Below, piece after piece: positions 34,696-42,403 of a stretch of DNA of 64,000 nt. The stretch spans positions 1-64,000 of the forward strand of contig DATBSP010000012.1 of the NCBI GenBank assembly GCA_036559705.1. The letters are read 5' to 3'. The notes beneath the pieces were generated by a model. It had not been told where the DNA came from. It worked only from the letters and a program-made list of their open reading frames with translations, and made no database searches. Every line of letters begins with the position of its first letter. Positions within the stretch are counted from its first letter, which is position 1. Source of the stretch: Hyphomicrobium_A sp036559705 (GTDB taxonomy: Bacteria > Pseudomonadota > Alphaproteobacteria > Rhizobiales > Hyphomicrobiaceae). Both the position numbers and the translations under genes were made by a program.

Positions 34696-35115
34696 ATGGT
34701 AACGAACGTGCGGGACATGCGCCCAAAGGTGGGGGACCTGGAGAAGGTCACGGTGAATCTCGGCTACGTCGATCTCGGCCAGATCGACCTGATGGTGCAT
34801 GAGGGGTTCTATTCGAACCGCACCGATTTCATCCGCACCGCCATCCGCAACCAGCTCGAGCGGCACGCCGACGTCGTCAAGCAGAGCGTCGCGCGCAACA
34901 CGCTCGATCTCGGTCTGCGGCACTACACGCGCGGCGATCTGGAAGGGGTGCGCGCTGCGCGCCGGACGCTCGATCTGCACGTGCTTGGCCTCATAAGCAT
35001 CGCAGCGGACGTCACGCCGGAATTGGCGCGCGCCACTATTTCCTCGCTCTCGGTCCTGGGAGCGCTGCACGCCAGCGCCGATGTCAAGGCCGCACTGGCT
35101 GACCGAATGCGGTAG
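34696..35115 (+). CDS. Ribbon-helix-helix (CopG-type) protein linked to a PHB-type esterase
   Basis: A 139-residue protein with an N-terminal ribbon-helix-helix domain: strand KVTVNLGYVDLGQIDLMV, then helices with EGFYSNRTDFIRTAIRNQLE. The C-terminal part (from about residue 75) is a separate regulatory or oligomerisation region. This family commonly sits directly before a poly(3-hydroxybutyrate) depolymerase-like esterase in Hyphomicrobiales, as here (54 bases before it), and may regulate it. The frame is open far upstream; the ATG at 34696 is chosen from the family N-terminus and a GGCGGTGAG site. Confidence 0.82.
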   Translation: MVTNVRDMRPKVGDLEKVTVNLGYVDLGQIDLMVHEGFYSNRTDFIRTAIRNQLERHADVVKQSVARNTLDLGLRHYTRGDLEGVRAARRTLDLHVLGLISIAADVTPELARATISSLSVLGALHASADVKAALADRMR

Positions 35116-35169
35116 CCGCCCCCGCGTGAACTCCATCCCTGCAGATCCGACCCACAGGATAGATTTCAG

Positions 35170-36342
35170 ATGAAGGCACTGCTGCTCGACAACATGGACG
35201 AGGCAACCCGTCTCACGCGCGCCGGGCGCCTGAGCGAGGCTGTGGCGCTCATCCAGAGCGTACTGCGTGGCCGGCAACCGGGCACTAGTCCGCAAACGGC
35301 GACTGCCGCGCCCGCTTCCGCCACGACGTTGCCGACTCTGCATCTGGAGGGCCGCGTGCTAGCCGACGCGGCCGCGCCTTCGCAACCAATTCTGCCGCGT
35401 GTGCTCGGCGGCCTCGACGTCAATCTTCCAGTGTTGCGCGGCCTCGGCGGCCGCAGCGTGCCTGCATCGGATATCTATCCTTCCGCCGGCACGTTCCTCG
35501 CAAAGTCGTTCAACAACGCCGCCGGCACGCGCGCCTACAAGCTTTACGTGCCGAGCCGTCGCGCCGACGGGCCGCGGCCGCTGATCGTTATGCTGCACGG
35601 CTGCACACAATCGGCCGATGACTTCGCCGCCGGCACGCGCATGAATTTTGCTGCCGAGGAGCACGGATGCTTCGTCGCCTACCCAGAGCAGCCGGCCGCG
35701 GCCAACGTCTCGCGGTGCTGGAACTGGTTTAAAGGCGGCGATCAGCAGCGGGGCATGGGCGAGCCGGCCCTCATCGCCGGTATCACGCGCCAGATCATGG
35801 CGGACTACGCGATCGATCCGCGCCGCATCTACGTCGCCGGCTTGTCGGCAGGCGGTGCGGCGGCGGCAATCATGGGCGAGACCTATCCTGACCTCTACGC
35901 CGGCGTCGGCGTGCATTCCGGCCTTGCCTGCGGCGCGGCCCGCGATCTGCCGTCGGCCTTTGCAGCAATGCGGGGCGACGCGCCGGCACGCACCAGTAAG
36001 CCCGCTGGGAGAGACGTCGGCCACGCCATGCCAACCATTGTCTTCCACGGCGACCGCGACACCACCGTGCATCCGCGCAACGGTGCCCATGTCGTAGCAC
36101 GCGCCGGCGGCGATGTGCAGGTCCTAGCCGAGCCGCAGGCAGCTTCGCAGCGAGGCAGGTTCACGCGCTCGGTACGCCGCGATGCCAGCGGGCGCAGCGT
36201 GCTCGAGTTGTGGGAGATCCACGGCGCAGGGCATGCGTGGTCCGGTGGCAGTGCGGCCGGCTCGTTCACCGATCCTTATGGTCCCGATGCAACGCGCGAG
36301 ATGCTGCGCTTTTTCCTCGAGCATGCGCACCCGGCGAACTGA
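35170..36342 (+). CDS. PHB depolymerase family esterase
   Basis: A 390-residue serine hydrolase (Esterase_phd, LpqC-like). The first 115 residues are a linker unlike the family. The catalytic domain starts at RAYKLYVPSRR, with LIVMLHGCTQSADDFAAGTR (oxyanion), FVAYPEQ, the lipase box GLSAGGAAA with the nucleophile Ser, PTIVFHGDRDTTVHP (acid region) and GAGHAWSGG with the catalytic His. No signal peptide is seen, so it is probably cytoplasmic and could act on PHB oligomers or other polyesters. It lies 54 bases behind its RHH gene. Confidence 0.85.
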   Translation: MKALLLDNMDEATRLTRAGRLSEAVALIQSVLRGRQPGTSPQTATAAPASATTLPTLHLEGRVLADAAAPSQPILPRVLGGLDVNLPVLRGLGGRSVPASDIYPSAGTFLAKSFNNAAGTRAYKLYVPSRRADGPRPLIVMLHGCTQSADDFAAGTRMNFAAEEHGCFVAYPEQPAAANVSRCWNWFKGGDQQRGMGEPALIAGITRQIMADYAIDPRRIYVAGLSAGGAAAAIMGETYPDLYAGVGVHSGLACGAARDLPSAFAAMRGDAPARTSKPAGRDVGHAMPTIVFHGDRDTTVHPRNGAHVVARAGGDVQVLAEPQAASQRGRFTRSVRRDASGRSVLELWEIHGAGHAWSGGSAAGSFTDPYGPDATREMLRFFLEHAHPAN

Positions 36343-36357
36343 GGGGAAGCGCGGAGC

Positions 36358-36669
36358 TCAATTCGCGAGCGGCGGCAGGCCGAAGCGGCTGCGCGCCATG
36401 GCGCATGCGTCATCGCCGGGCTGGCATTCGCGGCACACATCGGGGCGCAGCTCGTAGACGCTGCACGACGTAGCAACGCCAACCTCGCCGACCAAGGCGC
36501 AGCAGCGCGTGCCGGCGCAGCGCATGCCAGCCGCGCCGTCATCGACGAATGCCCCCGGCAAGCGCGCGATGGCCGCCTCGCTCTCCAGCGTAAAGCGCGG
36601 CCATAAGGCCGAGTAGGAGCAGCAGGCGCCGCAGGCATTGCACGGCGATGCGATGGCGGAGGTTCTCAC
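36358..36669 (-). CDS. YkgJ family cysteine-cluster protein
   Basis: A 103-residue protein of the YkgJ/CxxCxxCC family, proposed to hold zinc or an iron-sulfur cluster. Key pattern: CNACGACC near the N-terminus, RCAGTRCCALVG, then SCSVYELRPDVCREC. It overlaps the small gene at 36666 by 4 bases (ATGA), so they are coupled. Substrate or partner unknown. Confidence 0.88.
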   Translation of the reverse strand: MRTSAIASPCNACGACCSYSALWPRFTLESEAAIARLPGAFVDDGAAGMRCAGTRCCALVGEVGVATSCSVYELRPDVCRECQPGDDACAMARSRFGLPPLAN

Positions 36670-36872
36670 TCGCGCAGCATGGCCAGGGCGGAGCGGCGAT
36701 CGGCAGGCTTCAGCTTCAGGAACAGCGCCCGCGCCGCCTTGATGTCCTTTTCCGAGCCGCTGTCGGACGCGGTCTGCAGGGCGACGGTGGTCGGGTGCTG
36801 CGGGCCGCAGATGAAGGCGAGGGCCTTGGCGAGCCGGCCCATGGCGGCGCGATCGATGACTGTCTCTTCCAT
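36666..36872 (-). CDS. Small hypothetical protein upstream of YkgJ-type gene
   Basis: A 68-residue soluble helical protein (MEETVIDRAAMGRLAKALAF, later AARALFLKLKPADRRSALAM). The ATG follows GGAAGAG-like sequence weakly. It is translationally coupled to the YkgJ-type gene and they probably act together. No family recognised. Confidence 0.65.
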   Translation of the reverse strand: MEETVIDRAAMGRLAKALAFICGPQHPTTVALQTASDSGSEKDIKAARALFLKLKPADRRSALAMLRE

Positions 36873-37043
36873 GGACGCACTCTAGAGGGTGGGGCCGGCC
36901 AGCGATAGCCGGTCAGGAGAACGCGGAAGTGGGCAGTGGTAGCAGGGCGAAAATTTTAGGTAGCGGGCGGAACAGCTCTGCCCTGACGCTACCCTGAATC
37001 ATCCTATACGGTCGGCTGCGCAACGAGCTTCGCAGTTTAGGTC

Positions 37044-37955
37044 ATGCCGAACGCCACCCTACCGGAAGGTCTTATCGACGGCTTTGAGCGGCGGCGGCTG
37101 CCCGGCGACGGCGTCGAGATCGACGCCCTTGTCGGTGGCGCCGGACCCCCGTTGCTTTTGCTGCACGGATACCCGCAAACGCGGGTGATGTGGAAGGTCA
37201 TCGCGCCGGCGCTAGCGCAGCGTTTCACCGTCGTCGTGCCGGACCTGCGCGGCTACGGCCGCTCGGACAAGCCGGAGGGCGATGCGGCGCACGCGCCGTA
37301 TTCCAAACGCACCATGGGATCCGACCAGATTGCCAGCATGCGCGCCTTGGGCTTTGACCGCTTCGCCATCGCCGGGCATGACCGCGGCGCGCGCATCGGC
37401 TATCGCCTGGCGCTCGATCACCCGGAAGTGGTGAACGCGCTCGCCGTGCTCGACATCCTGCCGACGGCTGACGTGTGGGCCGGCGCCAACGCGGAAAACG
37501 CGATGCGCATGTACCACTGGTATTTCCTGGCGCAGCCGCGGCCGTTGCCGGAGACGTTGATCGGCGGCGATCCAGCGTTCTTCCTGCGCTATACGCTGGC
37601 GAGCTGGGCGGGACAGGGGTTCCAGTTCGATGCAGCCAGCCTGGCCGACTATGTCGCCTGCTTTTCGGATCCCAAATGCATTCGCGCGAGTTGCGAAGAT
37701 TATCGCGCCGGCTGGTCGGTGGATCGCGCGCACGATGAGGCGGATCGCGGCAACAAGCTGATCGCGGCACCGGTGCTCATAATCTGGAGCGAGGCGTTCG
37801 GCCTTGCCAAGGCGATGCCGCTGAAGAGGTGGGGAGAGTGGGCGGCGCGGATCGAGGGACACGCGGTGTCGGGCGGTCATTTCGTGTGCGAGGAGCAGCC
37901 CGAGAAGGTGCTCGCTTCCCTCACGCGCTTCTTCGACAAACACGCGCGCGCTTAG
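37044..37955 (+). CDS. Alpha/beta hydrolase, fluoroacetate/haloacetate dehalogenase type
   Basis: A 303-residue cytosolic hydrolase whose active-site set matches fluoroacetate dehalogenase (FAcD/DehH1). Asp113 is the nucleophile in GHDRGARIGY, with Arg114 and Arg117 for the carboxylate, Asp137 as acid, His158-Trp159 in YHWYFLAQP, Tyr220 in EDYRAGW, and His279 in SGGHFVCEE as base. The Asp-to-His/Trp spacing (45 residues) equals that of the Rhodopseudomonas enzyme as I recall it (Asp110, His155, Trp156, Tyr219, His280). It would turn haloacetate into glycolate. Other members act on chloroacetate or epoxides, so substrate is inferred. It is alone in its transcription unit. Confidence 0.85.
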   Translation: MPNATLPEGLIDGFERRRLPGDGVEIDALVGGAGPPLLLLHGYPQTRVMWKVIAPALAQRFTVVVPDLRGYGRSDKPEGDAAHAPYSKRTMGSDQIASMRALGFDRFAIAGHDRGARIGYRLALDHPEVVNALAVLDILPTADVWAGANAENAMRMYHWYFLAQPRPLPETLIGGDPAFFLRYTLASWAGQGFQFDAASLADYVACFSDPKCIRASCEDYRAGWSVDRAHDEADRGNKLIAAPVLIIWSEAFGLAKAMPLKRWGEWAARIEGHAVSGGHFVCEEQPEKVLASLTRFFDKHARA

Positions 37956-38115
37956 GCACGCTGGCGCCCATATGCCTTTCGCGTGGTCCGGCGGCAATGG
38001 TGCCGGAGCGAGGCACGAACTCGTGGGTACTGCATTGGTGAAGGACGCAGGGTATGCGCAGAGAGATATGTCGCGGCGCTAGAGATCGACATAACGCGAG
38101 CGGTGATGGCTGCAA

Positions 38116-38727
38116 TCAGGCACCGTAGCGGTGCGCGACCATGGCTTGCGTCGATCCAGTGTAAGCCTTGGCGCGACTGCGGCCGTTCGCTTTGGCGGAA
38201 TAGAGAGCTGTGTCGGCGTTCGCCAGGATGTTTTGGGTACCGGCAACGCTGATCTCGCGGGCCAGTCCGATGCTGACGGTGACGGCGCCGAAGGCACTGC
38301 GGCAGTGGGGGGTAGCTGCGACCGAAGTGCGCGGGTGCTCGGCGAATTGCTGCTCGCCCTCCGCCGAGGTGCTCGGCAGGATTACGGCGAACTCCTCGCC
38401 GCCGCAGCGTGCGGCGACGTCGCCGAGTCGGCGCGCCATGCCGCGTAGAAGCTGGCTCAGCCGCTTGAGGCAATCATCGCGCTCCTGGTGGCCATAGCCG
38501 TCGTTGTAGCTGTTGAAATGGTCGACGTCGACGAGCAAAAGCACCAGAGGCGGGTGATCACGGGCGCAACGCGCCAGCTCGCCGGTGAGCGCCTTGTCGA
38601 ACGAGCGGCGGTTGGAGAGGCCGGTGAGACCGTCGGTTGATGTCAGCATGAGGAGGGTGCGATTGGCCTCCTCGAGCCGATCCTCGGCTGATTTGCGCCG
38701 CGAAACATCGCGTATCGACAGCAGCCT
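38116..38727 (-). pseudogene. Diguanylate cyclase (GGDEF) lacking its N-terminal sensor part
   Basis: The open frame from ATG at 38649 gives 177 residues containing a near-complete GGDEF domain: DGLTGLSNRRSFD, VDVDHFNSYNDGYGHQ, the inhibitory I-site RLGD, and the active-site GGEEF. Upstream in the same frame the end of a PAS domain and its linker remain (SIRDVSRRKSAEDRLEEANR), but this runs into the stop codon of the neighbouring HxlR-type frame at 38728-38730. The sensor region was therefore lost by deletion or recombination. A short cyclase could still be made from 38649. Confidence 0.75.
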
Positions 38728-39216
38728 TCAGCGGCCGGCAGGACGCTTCTTGGCAACGACCTTTTCGTAGCCCGCCTGTAACTCGGCGAGGACGGAGCGG
38801 CGCGGTGCCGGGCCTCCCGCGTGCAGAGCGCACAGCTCAAGGGCGTCCCACAGGCGCGGGCCACCGTCCGACAGGAGCTGTGCGCGGATGGATAGCTCCG
38901 CGGAGGCGGGCGTGCAGCGGCAGCCCCAGGCACCCATGTGGGCGAGCAGCGGGACGAGCGCGATGGCCGGCTCGGCGAGCGAGTAGATCGCTTTTTGCTT
39001 GTGGGTCGGATCCTCGCGCCGCGATAGCAGGCCGGCCTCGGTGAGGCGCCTCAGTTGGAAGCGATGCCTTCCTCGGACCGCTGCAGCAGCTCGCGAAAGT
39101 GGCGGCGGTTTCCGAACATGATGTCGCGGATGACGATCAGGCTCCACCGGTCGCCGAGCGTCTCCAGCGTGAGGTTGATGGGTCAGCCAGAGCGTTGCGC
39201 GTTTTCCAAGGGTCAT
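38728..39216 (-). pseudogene. HxlR-type regulator, frame-scrambled
   Basis: The open frame (162 residues) starts MTLGKR as HxlR proteins do and ends with a good HxlR C-terminal half (LRRLTEAGLLSRREDPTHKQ, then IYSLAEPAIALVPLL). The middle, about 39056-39183, reads correctly only in another frame: NLTLETLGDRWSLIVIRDIM, then FGNRRHFRELLQ and SEEGIASN before TGA. So the helix-turn-helix is garbled in the open frame. Short deletions near 39180 and 39056 explain it. It is divergent from the reductase pseudogene. Confidence 0.75.
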
Positions 39217-39251
39217 GCAAAACGAGAGCAGTTAGCGGAACGGGATGGCGC

Positions 39252-39869
39252 ATGGCCAAGCTTCGCATCCACAATTTTGCCGTGTCGATCGATGGGTACG
39301 GCGCCGGCCCCAGCCAGAGCATCGCTAACCCCCTCGGTGGGGTGGCACGGCACTACACGGATGGGCCGGACGTTTCAGAAAATGCTAGGGAAGAAGGGCG
39401 GCTCGACGGGCGTCGACGACGATTACATGCAGCGCGGGTTCGCCAACATCGGAGCGTGGATCCTGGGCCGCAACTTGTTCGGAATGGCCCGACGATACCT
39501 GGAAGGGTTGGTGGGGTGACAACCAGCCGTATCATATTCCTGTCTTCGTGCTTACCAATCATTCTCGCGCTTCCATCGAGATGGAAGGCGACGTTCAACT
39601 TCGTCACGGGTGGCATTCAGGCGGCTCTGCAGCACGCTCTCGATGCCTCCAATGGCCAAGACGTTCGCCTCGGCGGCGGCGTCAGCACGATCCGCCAATA
39701 TTTATCCGCTGGCCTCATTGACGAGATGCATCTTGGCATAGCCCCAGTGCTTCTGGGCTCCGGGGAGCATCTTCTCGGTGGGCTCGATGTTCCAAAGCTT
39801 GGATATCGCGTCTGCGAGCACGAACCGACGCCAGACGTCACGCATATCGTCATCAAGAAGACCGCTTAA
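39252..39869 (+). pseudogene. RibD/DHFR-like reductase with out-of-frame middle
   Basis: The open frame of 205 residues starts MAKLRIHNFAVSIDGYGAGP and ends NGQDVRLGGGVSTIRQYLSA, then GLIDEMHLGIAPVLLGSGEH, as in the dihydrofolate-reductase-like family. From about 39345 to 39590 the homologous sequence is in two other frames: RTFQKMLGKKGGSTGVDDDY then FANIGAWILGRNLFG, and later WKGWWGDNQPYHIPVFVLT with NHSRASIEMEG. Three shifts of the same sense return the frame, so no stop is met, but the central fold is destroyed. Confidence 0.8.
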
Positions 39870-39892
39870 GGCGGCGCTAGGGGAGGAAGTCC

Positions 39893-40552
39893 ATGACGTT
39901 GCAACTATTCGCGCATCCGTTCTCGTCCTACTGCCAGAAGGTGCTGATCGCGCTCTACGAGAACGGCACGCCGTTCACCTTCCGCATGTTGGCTCTCGGA
40001 GAGGACGAGAACGGCGCTGAATTTGCCAAGCTATCGCCGATGCAGCGAATGCCGTTGCTCGTCGACAAAGAGCGCAGCGTATTCGAGAGCAGCATCGTGA
40101 TCGAGTATCTCGCGCTCTATCATCCGGGTCCGGTGCGTCTCGTTCCGCAAGACGGCGATGCCGCGATCGAGGTGCGCAAGATGGATCGCGTGTTTGATAA
40201 CTACGTCATGACGCCGATGCAGACGATCGTGTTCGATTTCATCCGGGAACCGGAACTTCGCGATCCGTACGGCGCGGTGCGAGCACACGCGATGCTCGAC
40301 ACGGCCTATGTCTGGCTCGATGGCTTGATGGCGTCGCGCGAATGGGCGGCCGGCGCCAGCTTCAGTCTGGCGGATTGCGCAGCGGCGCCGTCGCTGTTCT
40401 ATGCCGACTGGGTGCATCCGATTCCGGAGCAGCTAAGCAACTTGCGCGCCTATCGCGCGCGGCTGCTAGCGCGGCCCTCGTTCGCGCGCGCGGTGGAAGA
40501 GGGCAGACCCTACCGGTCGTTCTTCCCGCCCGGTGCGCCCGACCGCGATTAA
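39893..40552 (+). CDS. Glutathione S-transferase family protein
   Basis: A 219-residue cytosolic protein. The thioredoxin-like N-terminal domain begins LQLFAHPFSSYCQKVLIALY (Ser/Cys at the usual activation position) and includes MQRMPLLVDKERSVFESSIV with the cis-Pro and glutathione-binding ESS. The C-terminal helical domain carries FSLADCAAAP. Substrate not predictable. SD GGGAGGAAG. It stands in front of the SRPBCC-ArsR pair, on the same strand. Confidence 0.9.
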   Translation: MTLQLFAHPFSSYCQKVLIALYENGTPFTFRMLALGEDENGAEFAKLSPMQRMPLLVDKERSVFESSIVIEYLALYHPGPVRLVPQDGDAAIEVRKMDRVFDNYVMTPMQTIVFDFIREPELRDPYGAVRAHAMLDTAYVWLDGLMASREWAAGASFSLADCAAAPSLFYADWVHPIPEQLSNLRAYRARLLARPSFARAVEEGRPYRSFFPPGAPDRD

Positions 40553-40556
40553 AAAA

Positions 40557-40576
40557 GCGCAACAAAATGGTTGCGC
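40557..40576 (+). promoter_or_regulatory. Palindrome upstream of the SRPBCC-ArsR operon
   Basis: GCGCAAC (40557-40563) and GTTGCGC (40570-40576) are perfect inverted arms with a 6-base spacer, 47 bases before the start of the SRPBCC gene. ArsR-family repressors bind dyads of this size at their own promoter, and no T-run is present, so an operator is more likely than a terminator. Confidence 0.5.
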
Positions 40577-40604
40577 GACGTCGCACGCCGGTGTAGATAT
40601 ATGT

Positions 40605-40620
40605 GCAACCAGGAGGTTGC
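40605..40620 (+). promoter_or_regulatory. Second palindrome, with the ribosome site in its loop
   Basis: GCAACC (40605-40610) and GGTTGC (40615-40620) surround AGGA, so the Shine-Dalgarno AGGAGG is partly in the loop and partly in the stem. It shares the GCAAC/GTTGC half-sites of the upstream palindrome. Confidence 0.5.
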
Positions 40621-40622
40621 GT

Positions 40623-41075
40623 ATGAACGTTCGCATCGAAAAGACCATCGAGATCAAGGCGCCAGTGTCTCGCGTGTGGCGCGCGCTCACCGATCACCGT
40701 GAGTTCGGCACGTGGTTTCGCGTGCGTCTCGAGGGCCCATTCGTGCCGGGCAAGGCCACGGGCGGCCAGATCACCTACCCCGGCTACGAGCACGTGAGGA
40801 TGGAAGTCGTCGTGCAGAAATTGCAGCCCGAGCTGCTCTTCGCCTTCACCTGGCATCCATTCGCCGTCGATCCTAAAATCGACTATTCGCACGAGACGCC
40901 CACGCTGGTCGAGTTCACACTCGAGCCGTCAAAGAACGGCACGCTGCTGCGCGTCGTCGAGAGCGGTTTCGACAAGATTCCGCCGCACCGCCGCGACGAA
41001 GCTTTCTGCATGAACGAGGGCGGCTGGGCGGCGCAGATGGGGAATATCGAGCGCCATGTCCGACAAGCGGCCTAG
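40623..41075 (+). CDS. SRPBCC (AHSA1-like) domain protein
   Basis: A 150-residue START-like ligand-binding fold: IEKTIEIKAPVSRVWRALTD at the start, then FGTWFRVRLEGPFVPGKATG, LFAFTWHPFA, TLVEFTLEP and the C-terminal helix containing NEGGWAAQMGNIERHV. AHSA1-like proteins bind small hydrophobic compounds. The ATG at 40623 has AGGAGG 6 bases upstream. The gene overlaps the ArsR gene by 20 bases, a common SRPBCC-ArsR pairing. Confidence 0.9.
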   Translation: MNVRIEKTIEIKAPVSRVWRALTDHREFGTWFRVRLEGPFVPGKATGGQITYPGYEHVRMEVVVQKLQPELLFAFTWHPFAVDPKIDYSHETPTLVEFTLEPSKNGTLLRVVESGFDKIPPHRRDEAFCMNEGGWAAQMGNIERHVRQAA

Positions 41076-41400
41076 CCGGCTCGCGGAGCTGAAAATTCGC
41101 GCCACTGTGTTCGCTGCCCTCGGCGACGAAACGCGCCTGTCGGTGCTGGCCAAGCTGCTCTCCGGCGAGCCGCAATCGATTGCGCGGCTCACCGAGGGCA
41201 CTCACCTGACGCGCCAGGCGGTGACCAAGCACTTGCGCGTGTTGGAAAGCGCGGGCGTGGTGCGCAGCTCCCGCGCCGGGCGCGAGGCCCTTTTCGAACT
41301 CCAACCGCGCCCCATCGAGGATGCGCGCGCCTATCTCGATCGCATCGCCCAGCAGTGGGACGACGCCTTGGCGCGTCTCAAAGCCTTTGTCGAAGACTAG
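41056..41400 (+). CDS. ArsR family transcriptional regulator
   Basis: A 114-residue winged-helix repressor: ATVFAALGDETRLSVLAKLL, then RLTEGTHLTRQAVTKHLRVL as the recognition helix, and a wing followed by ARAYLDRIAQQWDDALARLK for dimerisation. It has no Cys metal site, so it is a non-metal type probably responding to a ligand or to its SRPBCC partner. Its probable operators are the palindromes at 40557 and 40605. Confidence 0.92.
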   Translation: MSDKRPSRLAELKIRATVFAALGDETRLSVLAKLLSGEPQSIARLTEGTHLTRQAVTKHLRVLESAGVVRSSRAGREALFELQPRPIEDARAYLDRIAQQWDDALARLKAFVED

Positions 41401-42299
41401 GTGTGTCCCGTGATGCGCGCCTTTAAAAGAGGTGCCACCCAGTCGATGAACGCGCGCAGTTTCGCCGGGGCCGAGCCTTGCCCCGAGTGGACAATGTGGA
41501 TCGGCCACGCCGGCGGCTCGAACTCCTCCAGAACGAATTCGAGCGTGCCCGCACGTCTCGCACTGTCCACCATGTAGGACAGAACACGCGTTATGCCGGC
41601 GCCGGCGATGGCGGCATCGATGGCCGATTCAGCGGTCGTCGCAAAAAGCCGGCTGCGCACCGGTACCGTCCGCTCTCCCTTGCCAGTCACAAACCTCCAA
41701 GCGTTCGCTGTAGAAAGATTCTCCAGCGAGATGCAGTCGTGCATTTTGAGGTCTTCGGGCTTTTGTGGCTTTCCGCGCGCCGCGAGATAGGCGGGGCTGG
41801 CACAGACGACGCGCCGCGTTGCGCCGACGCGCGTCGCGAGGAGGCTGCTGTCGGTGAGTTCTCCAATACGCACGGCAACATCGATGCGATCCTCCAGAAG
41901 ATTGAGCACGTGATCGCTCTGCACGAGCCGCAGGTCGATTTCCGGATACGCTTTGAGAAATTCGAGCGCCACGGGCAGCAGGTGGATACGTCCGAATACG
42001 ACGGGCGCGGTGATCTTCAAGGAACCGCGCGGGATCGCATATTCGCCCATTGCCGTGCGCTCGGCCTCGTCGACCTGCTCGACAATGACCCGGCACGCCT
42101 CGACGTAGGACTTTCCCGCGTCGGTAAGGGTGATCTGCCGGGCGGAGCGGTTCAGCAGCCGCGTCTTCAGATGCCGCTCGAGTTCGGAAATCCTGCGGCT
42201 GACCGTGGGGAGGGGAGTTTTCAGCCGGCGTGAGGCGGCCGAAAGGCTGCCGCCCTCGACCACCGCCAGCAGCACCGCCATCGCATCCAGGCGATCCAT
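41397..42299 (-). CDS. LysR family transcriptional regulator
   Basis: A 300-residue regulator with an N-terminal winged helix (MDRLDAMAVLLAVVEGGSLS, then AASRRLKTPLPTVSRRISEL) and a periplasmic-binding-like effector domain from about residue 90 (GSLKITAPVVFGRIHLLPVA). The start is MDRLDAM; the frame is open further upstream but family alignment favours this ATG. Divergent from the hydrolase gene at 42404 with 104 bases between, so it probably controls it. Overlaps the ArsR stop by 4 bases. Confidence 0.92.
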   Translation of the reverse strand: MDRLDAMAVLLAVVEGGSLSAASRRLKTPLPTVSRRISELERHLKTRLLNRSARQITLTDAGKSYVEACRVIVEQVDEAERTAMGEYAIPRGSLKITAPVVFGRIHLLPVALEFLKAYPEIDLRLVQSDHVLNLLEDRIDVAVRIGELTDSSLLATRVGATRRVVCASPAYLAARGKPQKPEDLKMHDCISLENLSTANAWRFVTGKGERTVPVRSRLFATTAESAIDAAIAGAGITRVLSYMVDSARRAGTLEFVLEEFEPPAWPIHIVHSGQGSAPAKLRAFIDWVAPLLKARITGHT

Positions 42300-42403
42300 A
42301 GGAAGCTTCCAAAAAACGAAAGGGTAGTTCAAAACTCCTAGCAGTTCTTCTGCGGAATGGAATGGCTTATCTCCCGGTGAGCTTGACTGGAGGAGTACAC
42401 GCG

